Both the position numbers and the translations under genes were made by a program. From contig JASLMK010000130.1 in the NCBI GenBank assembly GCA_030746555.1, positions 1 through 64,000 on the forward strand: a stretch of DNA of 64,000 nt, read 5' to 3'. A model generated the notes under the pieces. It saw only the letters and a program-made list of their open reading frames with translations, was not told the DNA's origin and did no database searches. Within the stretch, counting starts at the first letter, position 1, and every line of letters starts with the position of its first letter. Below, in pieces: positions 7,815 through 16,319 of the stretch. The stretch is from Planctomycetota bacterium (lineage in GTDB: Bacteria > Planctomycetota > UBA1135 > GCA-002686595).

Positions 7815-9275
7815 CTACGTCCCTGCCCCTCCCTCGTCCCGCGCATCGATCAGGTCCACCCACAGACCGCCCCGCGCGCGCAGGGTCAGCAGGGGGTCGA
7901 TCTCGACCGCACGCTCCTCGCGCAGGCGAAAGCGAAAGCGCTGCGCCATGGTCGCCAGGCCCACGACGGCCTCCGTCAGGGCGAAGCGCCGGCCGAGGCA
8001 CAGGTGGCGGCCGCTGGCGAAGGGGATGTAGGCGAGGGCGCCCTGGAAGCGCCCCTCGCCGCCCTCGAAGCGTCGCGGCTCGAAGCGTTCGGGGTCCTCC
8101 CAGAACTCCTCATGGCGGTGGACCAGGAAGGGGCTGATGAGGACACCGGCTCCGGCTCCCAGGGCCACGCCACCCAGCTCGTCGTCGTTCACGACCTCGC
8201 GCGCGATGTTCCAGACCGGCGGGTACAGCCGCAGGGTCTCGTCCACGACCATGCGCGTGTAGACCAGACCCTCGAGGTCGGCGGCCGCGACCGCCCGCCC
8301 TCCGAGCACCCCGCGCACCTCCGCACGCAGCTCCGCCGCTGCGGTCGGGTGGGTGGCCAGGAGGTACGAGGCCCAGGTGAGGGTCACCGCCGTCGTCTCG
8401 TGGCTGGCGACGAGCATCGTCACGACCTCATCCCGCAGCTGCCGTTCCGTCAGGGGAGCTCCCCCCGGGCCCGGCCGCGCGTCGAGCAGGACCTTCAACA
8501 TGTCGGGGGCACCCCCGGGGTCGGCCCGCCTGTCCGCGATGATCCGCTCCACGTCCTCCTCGATGCGGCCCATCGTCTCCTTGAACTCGCGGTTCGCCTC
8601 CGGGGTCCGGACGAGGCTGGCGCCGAACGCCGCCCCGCAACCGATCTCGCCCATCTGGCGCAGCACGAGGGCGAAGTCGTCCAGGAAGCGCTCCTCGACG
8701 GAGGCGGAGAACAGGGCCCGGGTCCCGTTCTCGAGCGCGGCCAGCTCCATCTGACGCGCGAGGTTGAGGGCCGCCCCCCCCTCGACCAGGGCCGGCCAGG
8801 CCTCCATCCGCGCGCGGAACACCTCCCCGAAGAGGGAGACGAGCTCCTCGACCCGCGCGTCACGGAAGCTCGGCGCGAGCAGCCGTCGCTGCCGCTTCCA
8901 GTGCGGGCTGTCGCTGGCCAGCAGCCCGTCCCCGAGCACGGTCTTCACCAGGGGCGTGCGGATGAAGTTGTGGCTGGCGAGGACCTCGCGCACCTCCCTG
9001 GGGTGGCTGAACAGGTGGACCTCTCCGAACAGGGTCCGGTAGGCCACGACGTCCCCGTGCCGCCGCCGGAGCTCCCGCAGGACCTCGATCGGCGTGCTCC
9101 CGTACTCTCCGGGCAGCCTGAGGACGGCCTCCGGGCCGGACGCCGTGCTCGTGGGCCCCTGGGAGGAGCTCTGCTGGGATTCCGAAGCCACTGGAGGGGA
9201 GGGGGTGCCGTCTGCTCTGGGCACGCTGGGCGCGTCCCTCCCCCCCGCGAACACGCCCTCAGGCGACCCGTCCAC
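7815..9275 (-). CDS. Cytochrome P450
   Basis: About 486 residues from a GTG at 9275; the first 45 residues are low-complexity, and a later GTG near 9222 is an alternative start. P450 landmarks in order: helix-C WKRQRRLLAPSF, helix-I SHETTAVTLTW, ExxR motif DETLRLYPP, a PERF-type segment EDPERFEPRRF and the heme loop FASGRHLCLGRRFA with the thiolate ligand Cys426. No membrane anchor is seen, so it is a soluble class-I type enzyme needing ferredoxin and reductase from elsewhere. The sequence style resembles fatty-acid-hydroxylating CYP families, but substrate is inference. It starts the P450-FAAL-ACP/TE set, with stop and next start separated by a single base, so the three are very likely co-translated. 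Confidence 0.9.
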   Translation of the reverse strand: MDGSPEGVFAGGRDAPSVPRADGTPSPPVASESQQSSSQGPTSTASGPEAVLRLPGEYGSTPIEVLRELRRRHGDVVAYRTLFGEVHLFSHPREVREVLASHNFIRTPLVKTVLGDGLLASDSPHWKRQRRLLAPSFRDARVEELVSLFGEVFRARMEAWPALVEGGAALNLARQMELAALENGTRALFSASVEERFLDDFALVLRQMGEIGCGAAFGASLVRTPEANREFKETMGRIEEDVERIIADRRADPGGAPDMLKVLLDARPGPGGAPLTERQLRDEVVTMLVASHETTAVTLTWASYLLATHPTAAAELRAEVRGVLGGRAVAAADLEGLVYTRMVVDETLRLYPPVWNIAREVVNDDELGGVALGAGAGVLISPFLVHRHEEFWEDPERFEPRRFEGGEGRFQGALAYIPFASGRHLCLGRRFALTEAVVGLATMAQRFRFRLREERAVEIDPLLTLRARGGLWVDLIDARDEGGAGT

Positions 9276-9298
9276 AGTCTACCACCCCTACCGGCGGA

Positions 9299-11950
9299 TC
9301 AGCCGCCCGCCTTGCCGCTTCCGCCCGAGATGGTGATCTCGACCGTGGCGATGTTCGAGCGCTCGCCGTGTATGTCGGCCATCGAGTAGTTGAACGTGTC
9401 CGTGGTCGAGCGCGTTCCGGGATGGGGCGTGTAGGTCACCGTCCCGTCCGGATTGGCCGCGGCGTGCCCCTTGTTTCCGGCCCACTCGATCACCACGGAG
9501 CCCGGGTCGAGGGGGTCGCCGTCGACGTCGGCGTCATTGGCCAGCACATCCACCGTGACCGCCATCATCGGGTCCGTGGCCGCCGCGTCGTAGTTCGCCT
9601 TGGGAGCGTGGTTCGGCGGGGGCGCATTGACGATGCACACCTGAACCGTCGCCACGTTGGAGACCTCGCCGCACCAGTCGGCGACCGTGTAGTTGAAGGT
9701 GTCGCAGGAGGTCCAGCCGGGATCGGGAGTGTAGAGGACCGTGCCGGGGCTCTCCCCGTCGGGGTTCACGACCAGCGTCCCGTGCTCGGGCATGTGGGTG
9801 ATGACCATGGAGCGGGGATTCAGGCCGCCCTCGGGGTCGAAGTCGTTGGCCAGCACGTCGATCAGGACCGGCGTCTCCATCTCGGTCTCGACCCCGTCGA
9901 ACTGCGCCGTGGGGATGACGTTGTTGACGCAGAAGTCGAAGTCCGTGCAGCCCATCTGCCCGCAGGGGTTCATGACGCAGATCGAGCCCGAGCCCGTCAT
10001 GCCGGGAGGGATCGGAAAGGCGAGGGACCGGTAGTCATCGGCGACGTCGACCAGATCGGGGTCTTGCTGCACCCCGTCGACGAACACCTTGATCTTGTTG
10101 TACCCGACCGGAACTTCCGACGCCCCCGGTCCACCGGGAAGCAGGCGCCCGACGTAGGGAACGAAGCCGGCGTCCGGTCCGGCGTCCAGGCGCAGGTCGG
10201 TGCCGACCTTGGAGACGGTGAAGTCGAGGTCGTCGGCCAGCGGGTTGCTGGCGTCGGCGACGATGTAGACCGGCTGGTCGTTGCCGTCGTAGATGCGCTC
10301 CTGGATCTCCGCGCTGTCCTGGGTGCCCCACCAGTTGCCGATGAGGTCGGCAGTGGGGACGCCGGCGCCCGACACCTCCTGGCAGAGGATGTTGACCGTC
10401 GAGTCGGCCTGGCCGCTGCGACCGTTGGGCCTGACGATGGTGTTGTAGCCCATCAGGGGCCAGGTCCCCGCTTCCAGGTCGGCGGTGACGTCGCTCGCCG
10501 CGCCGTCCACGTCGTAGATCACGATGAAGTTGTCCCAGTCGTTCTCCAGGCAGTTCGCGCGCACGTCGTGGGTTGCCGCACCCGCTCCAGGGCCGTCCTG
10601 GACGTAGGCGAGCCGGACACCGACCCTGTTGCCCAGAAGCGAGTTGTAACGGATCGAGTGGCTCGCCTCGACTTCGACCGAGCCGGAGCAACTAGTGAGG
10701 ATGTGGATCCCCTCGGACCAGCAATCGCGGATGGTGTTCCCGATGATCGCGACGTCATTGGCGACCGCGTTCCCGGAGTAGCTGGCGAGACACTCGAGGT
10801 TCACGCCCGCCGTGCCGCACTCCTCGATGATGTTCGCGGCGATGTAGACCTCCTGGTCCACGGATGCCGCGGAGCCGTGCAGTGTGAGGGACTGGTGGAC
10901 CCCCGCTCGGTCCTGCGCACTCAGGCGGTTGCCCTCAACGACCAGCATTTGAAGGAGTGCGGCAGAGCTGGATACACCCGTATCCAGCAAGATGGCCGTC
11001 TCCGAGCAGGCGAGGTCGTTGTTTTTGACCTGCAACAAGCGCTGGCAGTTCACGTCCGAGCTCATCCAGAGGTCGGCCGAGAGGCCTACGCCACAGTCCT
11101 CGAACTCGTTGCCCTTGATCCCCCCATTGAGGAACAGGCTCGCCGATGAGTACAATTCGGCCGAGAGCTGGACCGCATCCTCGCAGCTCAGGAATACGTT
11201 CTCGCTCACGTCGAGGTGGAAGCGCAGGTTCTCGCTCGTCGTCGAGGCCCTGGCGTCTATGTCGACTCCGTTGTCAGCGTCGATGAACTGGTTCCCATAC
11301 ACCAGCAGATCGACCCCGGCGGTCGTCCCGGTCGTCGCAGCCGGATTGAAGTCGACGCCCTGATAACACGACACGACCTTGTTCTGGACGATCACGTACT
11401 CGCCCGGTCTGTCCGCATGGACCTCCAGGATCCCGATGTCCGAGATCTCGTTGTTGGCCACCACGACCAGCTCGGCACCAGCGTCGATGTCCAGGAGCTC
11501 CTTGGTGGACGCGTTGCCGTGGACCAGGAAGCCGGAGATGACGATGGTCCCCTCCACCATGTCGTCGGTGTCGAAGATGGGGGAGCCGTCGATCGAGTTC
11601 TCGATCAGGGACGCGTCGGCGCCGAAGTCGCCGGTCCCCAGGAAGATCGCTCCCAGGTCGTCGTGCTCGTCGGGGCGGATCGGGAACACCTCGCCCGCGG
11701 CGGCGTCGTACGTGCCAGGGCCCACGTGGATCGTGGGCTGCCCGCCGCCGGCCTGGTCGACCGCGTGGGTGATGGTGCGCCAGGGGTTGGCCGCGCTCCC
11801 GTCGCCGGTGGTGTCGCTGCCCGTACCCCGAACATGGTAGTCCCCGCTCCCCATGAGGGCCCCGGCGAGGGCCGAGGGACCGATGGCGAGCAGGACGGCG
11901 GGAACGAGGAGCAGGCGCTGGGAGAGGCGTTCGGCGGTTCGGTGATGCAT
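9299..11950 (-). CDS. Secreted parallel beta-helix protein with two tandem-95/cadherin-like repeats
   Basis: 883 residues from the ATG at 11950, directly followed by an export signal (LLLVPAVLLAIGPSALAGAL); the frame stays open far upstream but is Arg/Gly-rich shadow there. Residues about 40-110 match a DUF1565-like start (GSDTTGDGSAANPWRTITHA, IHVGPGTYDAAAGE); residues about 110-600 form right-handed beta-helix rungs with repeated VxxNxIxxC-type turns; the C-terminal 200 residues hold two Big_9/tandem-95 repeats with DVLANDFDPEGG and DVLANDADVDGD. Such proteins are surface or extracellular carbohydrate-binding or lyase-like proteins; no catalytic site is recognised. It ends in a Gly/Lys-rich tail and lacks the FQFWYRDP tail found elsewhere here. 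Possible promoter at 12051-12079. Confidence 0.85.
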   Translation of the reverse strand: MHHRTAERLSQRLLLVPAVLLAIGPSALAGALMGSGDYHVRGTGSDTTGDGSAANPWRTITHAVDQAGGGQPTIHVGPGTYDAAAGEVFPIRPDEHDDLGAIFLGTGDFGADASLIENSIDGSPIFDTDDMVEGTIVISGFLVHGNASTKELLDIDAGAELVVVANNEISDIGILEVHADRPGEYVIVQNKVVSCYQGVDFNPAATTGTTAGVDLLVYGNQFIDADNGVDIDARASTTSENLRFHLDVSENVFLSCEDAVQLSAELYSSASLFLNGGIKGNEFEDCGVGLSADLWMSSDVNCQRLLQVKNNDLACSETAILLDTGVSSSAALLQMLVVEGNRLSAQDRAGVHQSLTLHGSAASVDQEVYIAANIIEECGTAGVNLECLASYSGNAVANDVAIIGNTIRDCWSEGIHILTSCSGSVEVEASHSIRYNSLLGNRVGVRLAYVQDGPGAGAATHDVRANCLENDWDNFIVIYDVDGAASDVTADLEAGTWPLMGYNTIVRPNGRSGQADSTVNILCQEVSGAGVPTADLIGNWWGTQDSAEIQERIYDGNDQPVYIVADASNPLADDLDFTVSKVGTDLRLDAGPDAGFVPYVGRLLPGGPGASEVPVGYNKIKVFVDGVQQDPDLVDVADDYRSLAFPIPPGMTGSGSICVMNPCGQMGCTDFDFCVNNVIPTAQFDGVETEMETPVLIDVLANDFDPEGGLNPRSMVITHMPEHGTLVVNPDGESPGTVLYTPDPGWTSCDTFNYTVADWCGEVSNVATVQVCIVNAPPPNHAPKANYDAAATDPMMAVTVDVLANDADVDGDPLDPGSVVIEWAGNKGHAAANPDGTVTYTPHPGTRSTTDTFNYSMADIHGERSNIATVEITISGGSGKAGG

Positions 11951-12463
11951 TGGATGAGGATCTGCGGGGATGGGGATCTGCGGGCTGGGATCCGCTTCTG
12001 TGGAGGGTCCGACGACCCCTCCGGGGCCCATAGCCGGACCTGGTCCCGTCATTGCAAGGTCGTAGATGGTTCCTGTAAACCGGGATTCGCGAGTTTCTTT
12101 GCAGGGTTTGGATGGCCTCCCTGGGCCTCCGACCCCCGCGAGAGCCCGGAATGGCCGTCCGAGCGGCCTACCCGGGGCCCCCGCCGGCACTGGCTCGGCT
12201 GTCCGCTCCCGTCCCCGAAGCAGGGACATCGGCGAGCACCCGGAGGGAGTACGAGCCCTTGCGTAGGGTCCTGCGCATTGATTCGGACCCGACTCCGCAC
12301 CAGGGCCCATACGACGGCCCGCCCCTCTGGCAAGACTCTCAGACCCGGCATCGGACGGTGCGCGCTGATCGTGGATCGGCCCGACCTCCCCTGCCTGACA
12401 ACGCCACTCCCCCCTCCACCCCGGTCCGCCGCCCGGTGCGACCCATCTCGTCAGGAGTCCCCG
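11951..12463. other. 513-base divergent intergenic region
   Basis: No coding frame here looks real. It separates the beta-helix gene (leftward) from the cupredoxin lipoprotein/oxidase operon (rightward). The only recognisable signals are a leftward sigma70-like pair at 12051-12079 and an AGGAG ribosome site at 12453-12457, six bases before the rightward ATG. No clear rightward promoter was found. Confidence 0.5.
12051..12079 (-). promoter_or_regulatory. Possible sigma70-type promoter for the beta-helix gene
   Basis: Read on the complementary strand: TTTACA (12074-12079), 17 bases, then TGCAAT (12051-12056). This gives 5/6 and 4/6 matches to the consensus with ideal spacing, in a locally AT-richer patch about 100 bases before the start codon at 11950. 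Confidence 0.35.
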
Positions 12464-13297
12464 ATGCGACCCATCCGCTTCCTCCCGCTCGCCCTCACCC
12501 TCGTGCTCGTCCCCGCTTGCGGGGGGGGGGACGCTGACCGGCAGGGCGTGGCCGCCTCCGAGACGCCCGAGCCCTCCGGCAGCGAGAACGCTGCCGCCAA
12601 GACTTCGTCGGCCCCGGCGGCGGCACCCAAGCCCTGGGATCCCGGGGCCGGGGTGGCGCGGGTCAGCGGCAAGATCGCCTTCGACGGCGATCCTCCCCGG
12701 CGGCGCAAGGTCGACATGGGCAGCGACGCCCAGTGCAGCGACCTCCACGAGGAGAAGCCCCTCGACGAGTCGGTGATCGTCGGTGCCGGGGGCGGCCTGG
12801 CCAACGTGTTCGTCTGGGTTCGCAAGGGCCTGGACGCCTGGGAGTTCACGCCCCCCAGCGAGCCCGCGACGATCGACCAACAGGGGTGCGCCTACGTTCC
12901 CCACGTCCTCGGCGCCCAAGTCGGGCAGCCCGTCGAGATCCGCAACAGCGACCCGATCACCCACAACGTCCACGGCTACAGCAAGAAGAACACCGGCTTC
13001 AACCAGACCCAGGCTCCCGGCTCGAGCTCCATCTCCAAGGTGTTCGCTCGAGAGGAGGTCTTCGTGACCCTCAAGTGCGACATCCACGGCTGGATGAACA
13101 CGAACCTCGCCATCGTCGAGCATCCCTTCTTCGCCGTCAGCGGCGAGGACGGCGGGTTCGATCTCGGGCTCCTTCCCCCGGGGGACTACCAGGTCGCCGC
13201 ACGCCACGAGGTCTTCGGGCTGCAGAAGCAGGACGTCACCATCGGCCCCGACGGCGCCGCGCAGAACCTGGAGTTCCGCTTCACGGAGGAGGACTGA
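12464..13297 (+). CDS. Cupredoxin-like lipoprotein of the oxidase operon
   Basis: 277 residues from the ATG at 12464, with AGGAG six bases upstream. It has a lipoprotein signal with VPAC (lipid Cys19), followed by a low-complexity Ala/Pro/Ser tether to about residue 60. The core resembles a plastocyanin-type cupredoxin: THNVHGY (His167, His170) and LKCDIHGWM, where Cys205, His208 and Met211 give the Cys-x2-His-x2-Met type-1 copper pattern. The end (LLPPGDYQVAARHE) resembles a carboxypeptidase-regulatory-like fold. Its stop is 2 bases before the coxB start, so it probably acts with the oxidase as a membrane-tethered electron carrier or copper carrier (inference). The Gly codons after the lipid Cys form a run of ten G (12521-12530). 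Confidence 0.8.
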   Translation: MRPIRFLPLALTLVLVPACGGGDADRQGVAASETPEPSGSENAAAKTSSAPAAAPKPWDPGAGVARVSGKIAFDGDPPRRRKVDMGSDAQCSDLHEEKPLDESVIVGAGGGLANVFVWVRKGLDAWEFTPPSEPATIDQQGCAYVPHVLGAQVGQPVEIRNSDPITHNVHGYSKKNTGFNQTQAPGSSSISKVFAREEVFVTLKCDIHGWMNTNLAIVEHPFFAVSGEDGGFDLGLLPPGDYQVAARHEVFGLQKQDVTIGPDGAAQNLEFRFTEED

Positions 13298-13299
13298 CG

Positions 13300-14118
13300 A
13301 TGAGCACCAGCGGTGACGCACCCCGCTCGCCGGCCTTCGGGCTGCTCTTCTACCTGTTGGGAGCCCTGGTGGTAGCCGGATTCGCCCTCGGCTGGCTGCC
13401 AGAGGTCTCCTCCGCCCACGGCCACGGCATCGACCGGGTGATCAAGTACCTCCTGCTCACCACGGGAACCCTCTTCCTCGTGGGCTGCGTGGTCCTGGGA
13501 CGGTTCATCCTGACCTACGGGAAGGGCGAGGCCCAAGAGGGCGCCCTGGTGTCCGAACGCACCCAGCTTCTGTGGGCCGTGGTACCCGTGCTCTTGATGT
13601 GCGCCATCTCCGAGGTGGGCGTCCTCGTCATGGGCCTGCCGGTCTTCGGCCAGGTCTACGGCGAGGCCGACGAGGACGCCTTCGAGGTCGAGGTCGTCGG
13701 GAAGCAGTTCGAGTGGCTGATCCGCTACCCCGGCCCCGACGGGGTCTTCGGGGAGGTGGACCACGACAAGGTCCACGACTCCCGCAATCCCCTGGGGCTC
13801 GTCAAGAGCGACCCCGCGGCACGCGACGACGTGGTCGTGCGCGGGCAGTTGCATGTCCCCGTCGACCGCATGTCCATCGTGCACCTGCGGTCGTTGGACG
13901 TCATCCACTCCTTCACCGTGCCGTTGTTCCGGTCCAAGCAGGACACCCTGCCCGGGTACACGGCCTACACACAGTTCATCCCCGAGGCCGAGGGCACCTT
14001 CGAGCTCGCCTGCGCCGAGCTCTGCGGTCTGGGCCACTACCGCATGCAGGGGACCGTCACCGTCCAGAGCGAAGAGGCCCTCGCCGAGTGGCTGAGCGAG
14101 CAGGAACCATGGCTGTAG
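13300..14118 (+). CDS. coxB: Cytochrome c oxidase subunit II
   Basis: 272 residues. Hydrophobic segments lie near residues 13-33, 46-67 and 86-110, then a periplasmic domain with the CuA site: VIHSF His plus CAELCGLGHYRM (Cys238, Glu240, Cys242, His246, Met249). It accepts electrons from a c-type cytochrome or cupredoxin and passes them to heme a in subunit I. There is no fused cytochrome c domain at the C-terminus, unlike classic caa3 subunit II, so an external donor is required. The ATG at 13300 follows the lipoprotein stop by 2 bases; the 3' end overlaps coxA by 10 bases. Confidence 0.95.
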   Translation: MSTSGDAPRSPAFGLLFYLLGALVVAGFALGWLPEVSSAHGHGIDRVIKYLLLTTGTLFLVGCVVLGRFILTYGKGEAQEGALVSERTQLLWAVVPVLLMCAISEVGVLVMGLPVFGQVYGEADEDAFEVEVVGKQFEWLIRYPGPDGVFGEVDHDKVHDSRNPLGLVKSDPAARDDVVVRGQLHVPVDRMSIVHLRSLDVIHSFTVPLFRSKQDTLPGYTAYTQFIPEAEGTFELACAELCGLGHYRMQGTVTVQSEEALAEWLSEQEPWL

Positions 14119-15806
14119 CACAAGAGCACGCCCCGCAGAGCTTCGTCTCGAAGTACGTCTTCAGCACCGATCACAAGATGATCGGTCTGCAGTACATCCT
14201 GACCGCCCTGTTCATGGGGATCGTGGGGAGCGCCCTCGCGGTCCTCATCCGCACCCAGATCACCTGGCCCGAGAAGGCCCTGGTGACGCCGGAGAGCTAC
14301 ATCAGCCTCGTGACGATGCACGGGACCATCATGGTCTTCTTCGTCGTCTCCCTGGCCCTGGTCAGCGGCTTCGGGAACTTCCTGATCCCTCTCATGCTCG
14401 GCGCGCGGGACATGGCGTACCCGTTCCTGAACATGCTCTCCTACTGGACGGTCGTCCCCGGGTGCATCCTGATCCTGGCGTCGTTCTTGGTGGAGGGCGG
14501 CGCCGCGGCCGCGGGCTGGACCGCCTATCCGCCCCTCTCGGCGCTGCCGGAGGCGGTGCCGGGATCGGGCCTGGGACAGACCCTGTGGCTCCTCGCGATG
14601 GCGCTCTTCATCGCCTCCTTCACCATGGGCGGTCTGAACTACATCGCCACGATCCTCAACTGCCGCGCCCGGGGCATGTCCTTGATGCGCATGCCGCTGA
14701 CGGTCTGGACCTACTTCATGTCGGCCATCCTCGGCGTCCTGGCGTTCCCCCCGCTGACAGCCGCGGCCATCATGCTGCTGCTGGACCGCCACGGCGGCAC
14801 GAGCTTCTTCCTCCCCGGCGGCCTCGTGTTCGGCAACGAGACCCTCCCCCACGAGGGCGGGACGCCCCTCCTGTTCCAGCACCTGTTCTGGTTCCTCGGG
14901 CACCCCGAGGTGTACGTCCTGGTGCTGCCGGGAATCGGCATCACCTTCGACATCCTGGCGACCTTCGCCAGGCGCCCCATCTTCGGCTACAAGACCTCGG
15001 TCTGGGCCCTGATCGTGGTCGGGTTCCTGAGCATGATCGTCTGGGGCCACCACATGTACGTGACGGGGATGAACCCCTACGTCGGCGAGTACTTCTCCAT
15101 CGCGACCGTGCTCATCACCGCGCCCTTCGCCGTGCTTGGGCTGAATCTGGTGGCAAGCCTGTGGCGCAGTCGGATCCGCATGGAGGTCCCGATGTACTGG
15201 GCCCTGGGGACGATCGCCGTCATCGGCCTGGGAGGCTTCGGCGGCCTGTTCCTGGCCACTTCGATCTCCGACATCTACTTCCACGAGTCGTTCTTCGTGG
15301 TGGGGCACTTCCATCTGATGATCGGTGTGGTGACCGTGCTCTCGACCCTGGGCGGCCTGTACCACTGGTTCCCGAAGATGTTCGGTCGCAAGATGAACGC
15401 GGGACTGGCGAGGCTCCACTTCTGGACGACGTACGTGCCGATCGTGGCCGTGTTCGCCCTGATGCACTTCCAGGGTCTCTCCGGGCTCCTGCGGCGCTAC
15501 TACGACCACACGATCTACGACTTCCAGAGCCCGGGGATCGCCCTGGCCCTGCCGATCACCGTACTGTCCTACGTGGTCACGGCCTCGCAACTGGTGTTCG
15601 TCTACAACTTCTTCGTCAGCATGAAGCGCGGCGAGCAGGCCTCGGACAACCCTTGGAACGCGACGACCCTGGAGTGGACCACACCCTCGCCCGCGCCCCA
15701 CGGCAACTGGCCCGGCGCCCTCCCCGTCGTGGACCGCCACCCCTACGACTACGATCCCTCGGCACCGGCCGAGGGTGACTTCAAGCCCCAGGGAACGGTC
15801 GCGTGA
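14109..15806 (+). CDS. coxA: Cytochrome c oxidase subunit I
   Basis: 565 residues, twelve-helix heme-copper oxidase catalytic subunit. All metal ligands are present: His71 and His402 for heme a, His400 for heme a3, and His265, His314 and His315 for CuB. Tyr269 in HPEVY is the cross-linked tyrosine, and Glu267 in the same motif marks an A1-type D channel. It reduces O2 to water and pumps protons across the cytoplasmic membrane. Start ATG overlaps the end of coxB by 10 bases, and its TGA overlaps the next gene's GTG, so the operon is translationally coupled throughout. Confidence 0.97.
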   Translation: MAVAQEHAPQSFVSKYVFSTDHKMIGLQYILTALFMGIVGSALAVLIRTQITWPEKALVTPESYISLVTMHGTIMVFFVVSLALVSGFGNFLIPLMLGARDMAYPFLNMLSYWTVVPGCILILASFLVEGGAAAAGWTAYPPLSALPEAVPGSGLGQTLWLLAMALFIASFTMGGLNYIATILNCRARGMSLMRMPLTVWTYFMSAILGVLAFPPLTAAAIMLLLDRHGGTSFFLPGGLVFGNETLPHEGGTPLLFQHLFWFLGHPEVYVLVLPGIGITFDILATFARRPIFGYKTSVWALIVVGFLSMIVWGHHMYVTGMNPYVGEYFSIATVLITAPFAVLGLNLVASLWRSRIRMEVPMYWALGTIAVIGLGGFGGLFLATSISDIYFHESFFVVGHFHLMIGVVTVLSTLGGLYHWFPKMFGRKMNAGLARLHFWTTYVPIVAVFALMHFQGLSGLLRRYYDHTIYDFQSPGIALALPITVLSYVVTASQLVFVYNFFVSMKRGEQASDNPWNATTLEWTTPSPAPHGNWPGALPVVDRHPYDYDPSAPAEGDFKPQGTVA

Positions 15807-16306
15807 GCCAGACCGCCGCCCTGTCCCGGCCGCGGGCCGGCGACGTCCTCTTCCTGGTCCTACTGGGCGTCGTCGTCATGCTCTTCGCGGGCTTCACGGC
15901 CGCCTACATGATCCGCCGCCCCTCTCCGGACTGGACTCCGGTGGCGATCCCCGCGTGGAGCTGGATCGGGACCGGCTTCCTGGCGGTGAGCAGCGTCACC
16001 TTGGAGTTCGCCCGCAAGCGCGAGAGCGCGGGCCTGACCCGGGTCAGCCTGCTGTTGGGCTGTGGGTTCCTCGCGGCTCAGCTCTTCTCCTGGAGCGAGC
16101 TGGCCCAGGGCGGGACAACCCTGCCGACGACGCCCCACGGCGCCTTCTACTTCATGCTCTCCGCCGTCCACGGACTGCACCTGGTGGGCGGCCTGTGCGC
16201 CCTGGTCTGGGTGACCCTGCGCGAGCGTCCGGTGCGGCTGGTCGCCGCCTACTGGCACTTCATGGGCCTCATCTGGCTGTACGTCCTCTTCCTCCTCGCC
16301 TCCTGA
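15803..16306 (+). CDS. Cytochrome c oxidase subunit III-like protein (first copy)
   Basis: 167 residues from a GTG at 15803 that overlaps the coxA stop (GTGA). About five transmembrane helices (residues 15-36, 47-66, 80-98, 113-137, 147-165). The segment HGAFYFMLSAVHGLHLVGG and the end AAYWHFMGLIWLYVLFLLAS are COX3 hallmarks. It is shorter than usual and lacks the first two helices of seven-helix forms, as in the five-helix type. A second subunit-III gene follows 13 bases later, so the two may sit together in one complex or one may act in assembly. No heme or copper ligands are expected in this subunit. Confidence 0.85.
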   Translation: MSQTAALSRPRAGDVLFLVLLGVVVMLFAGFTAAYMIRRPSPDWTPVAIPAWSWIGTGFLAVSSVTLEFARKRESAGLTRVSLLLGCGFLAAQLFSWSELAQGGTTLPTTPHGAFYFMLSAVHGLHLVGGLCALVWVTLRERPVRLVAAYWHFMGLIWLYVLFLLAS

Positions 16307-16319
16307 ACCCGAGCACGCC

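Noticed and set aside
11951-13321. Upstream extension of the beta-helix frame through the oxidase operon start
   Set aside because: The export signal begins at 11950, and the extension is antisense to the cupredoxin gene.
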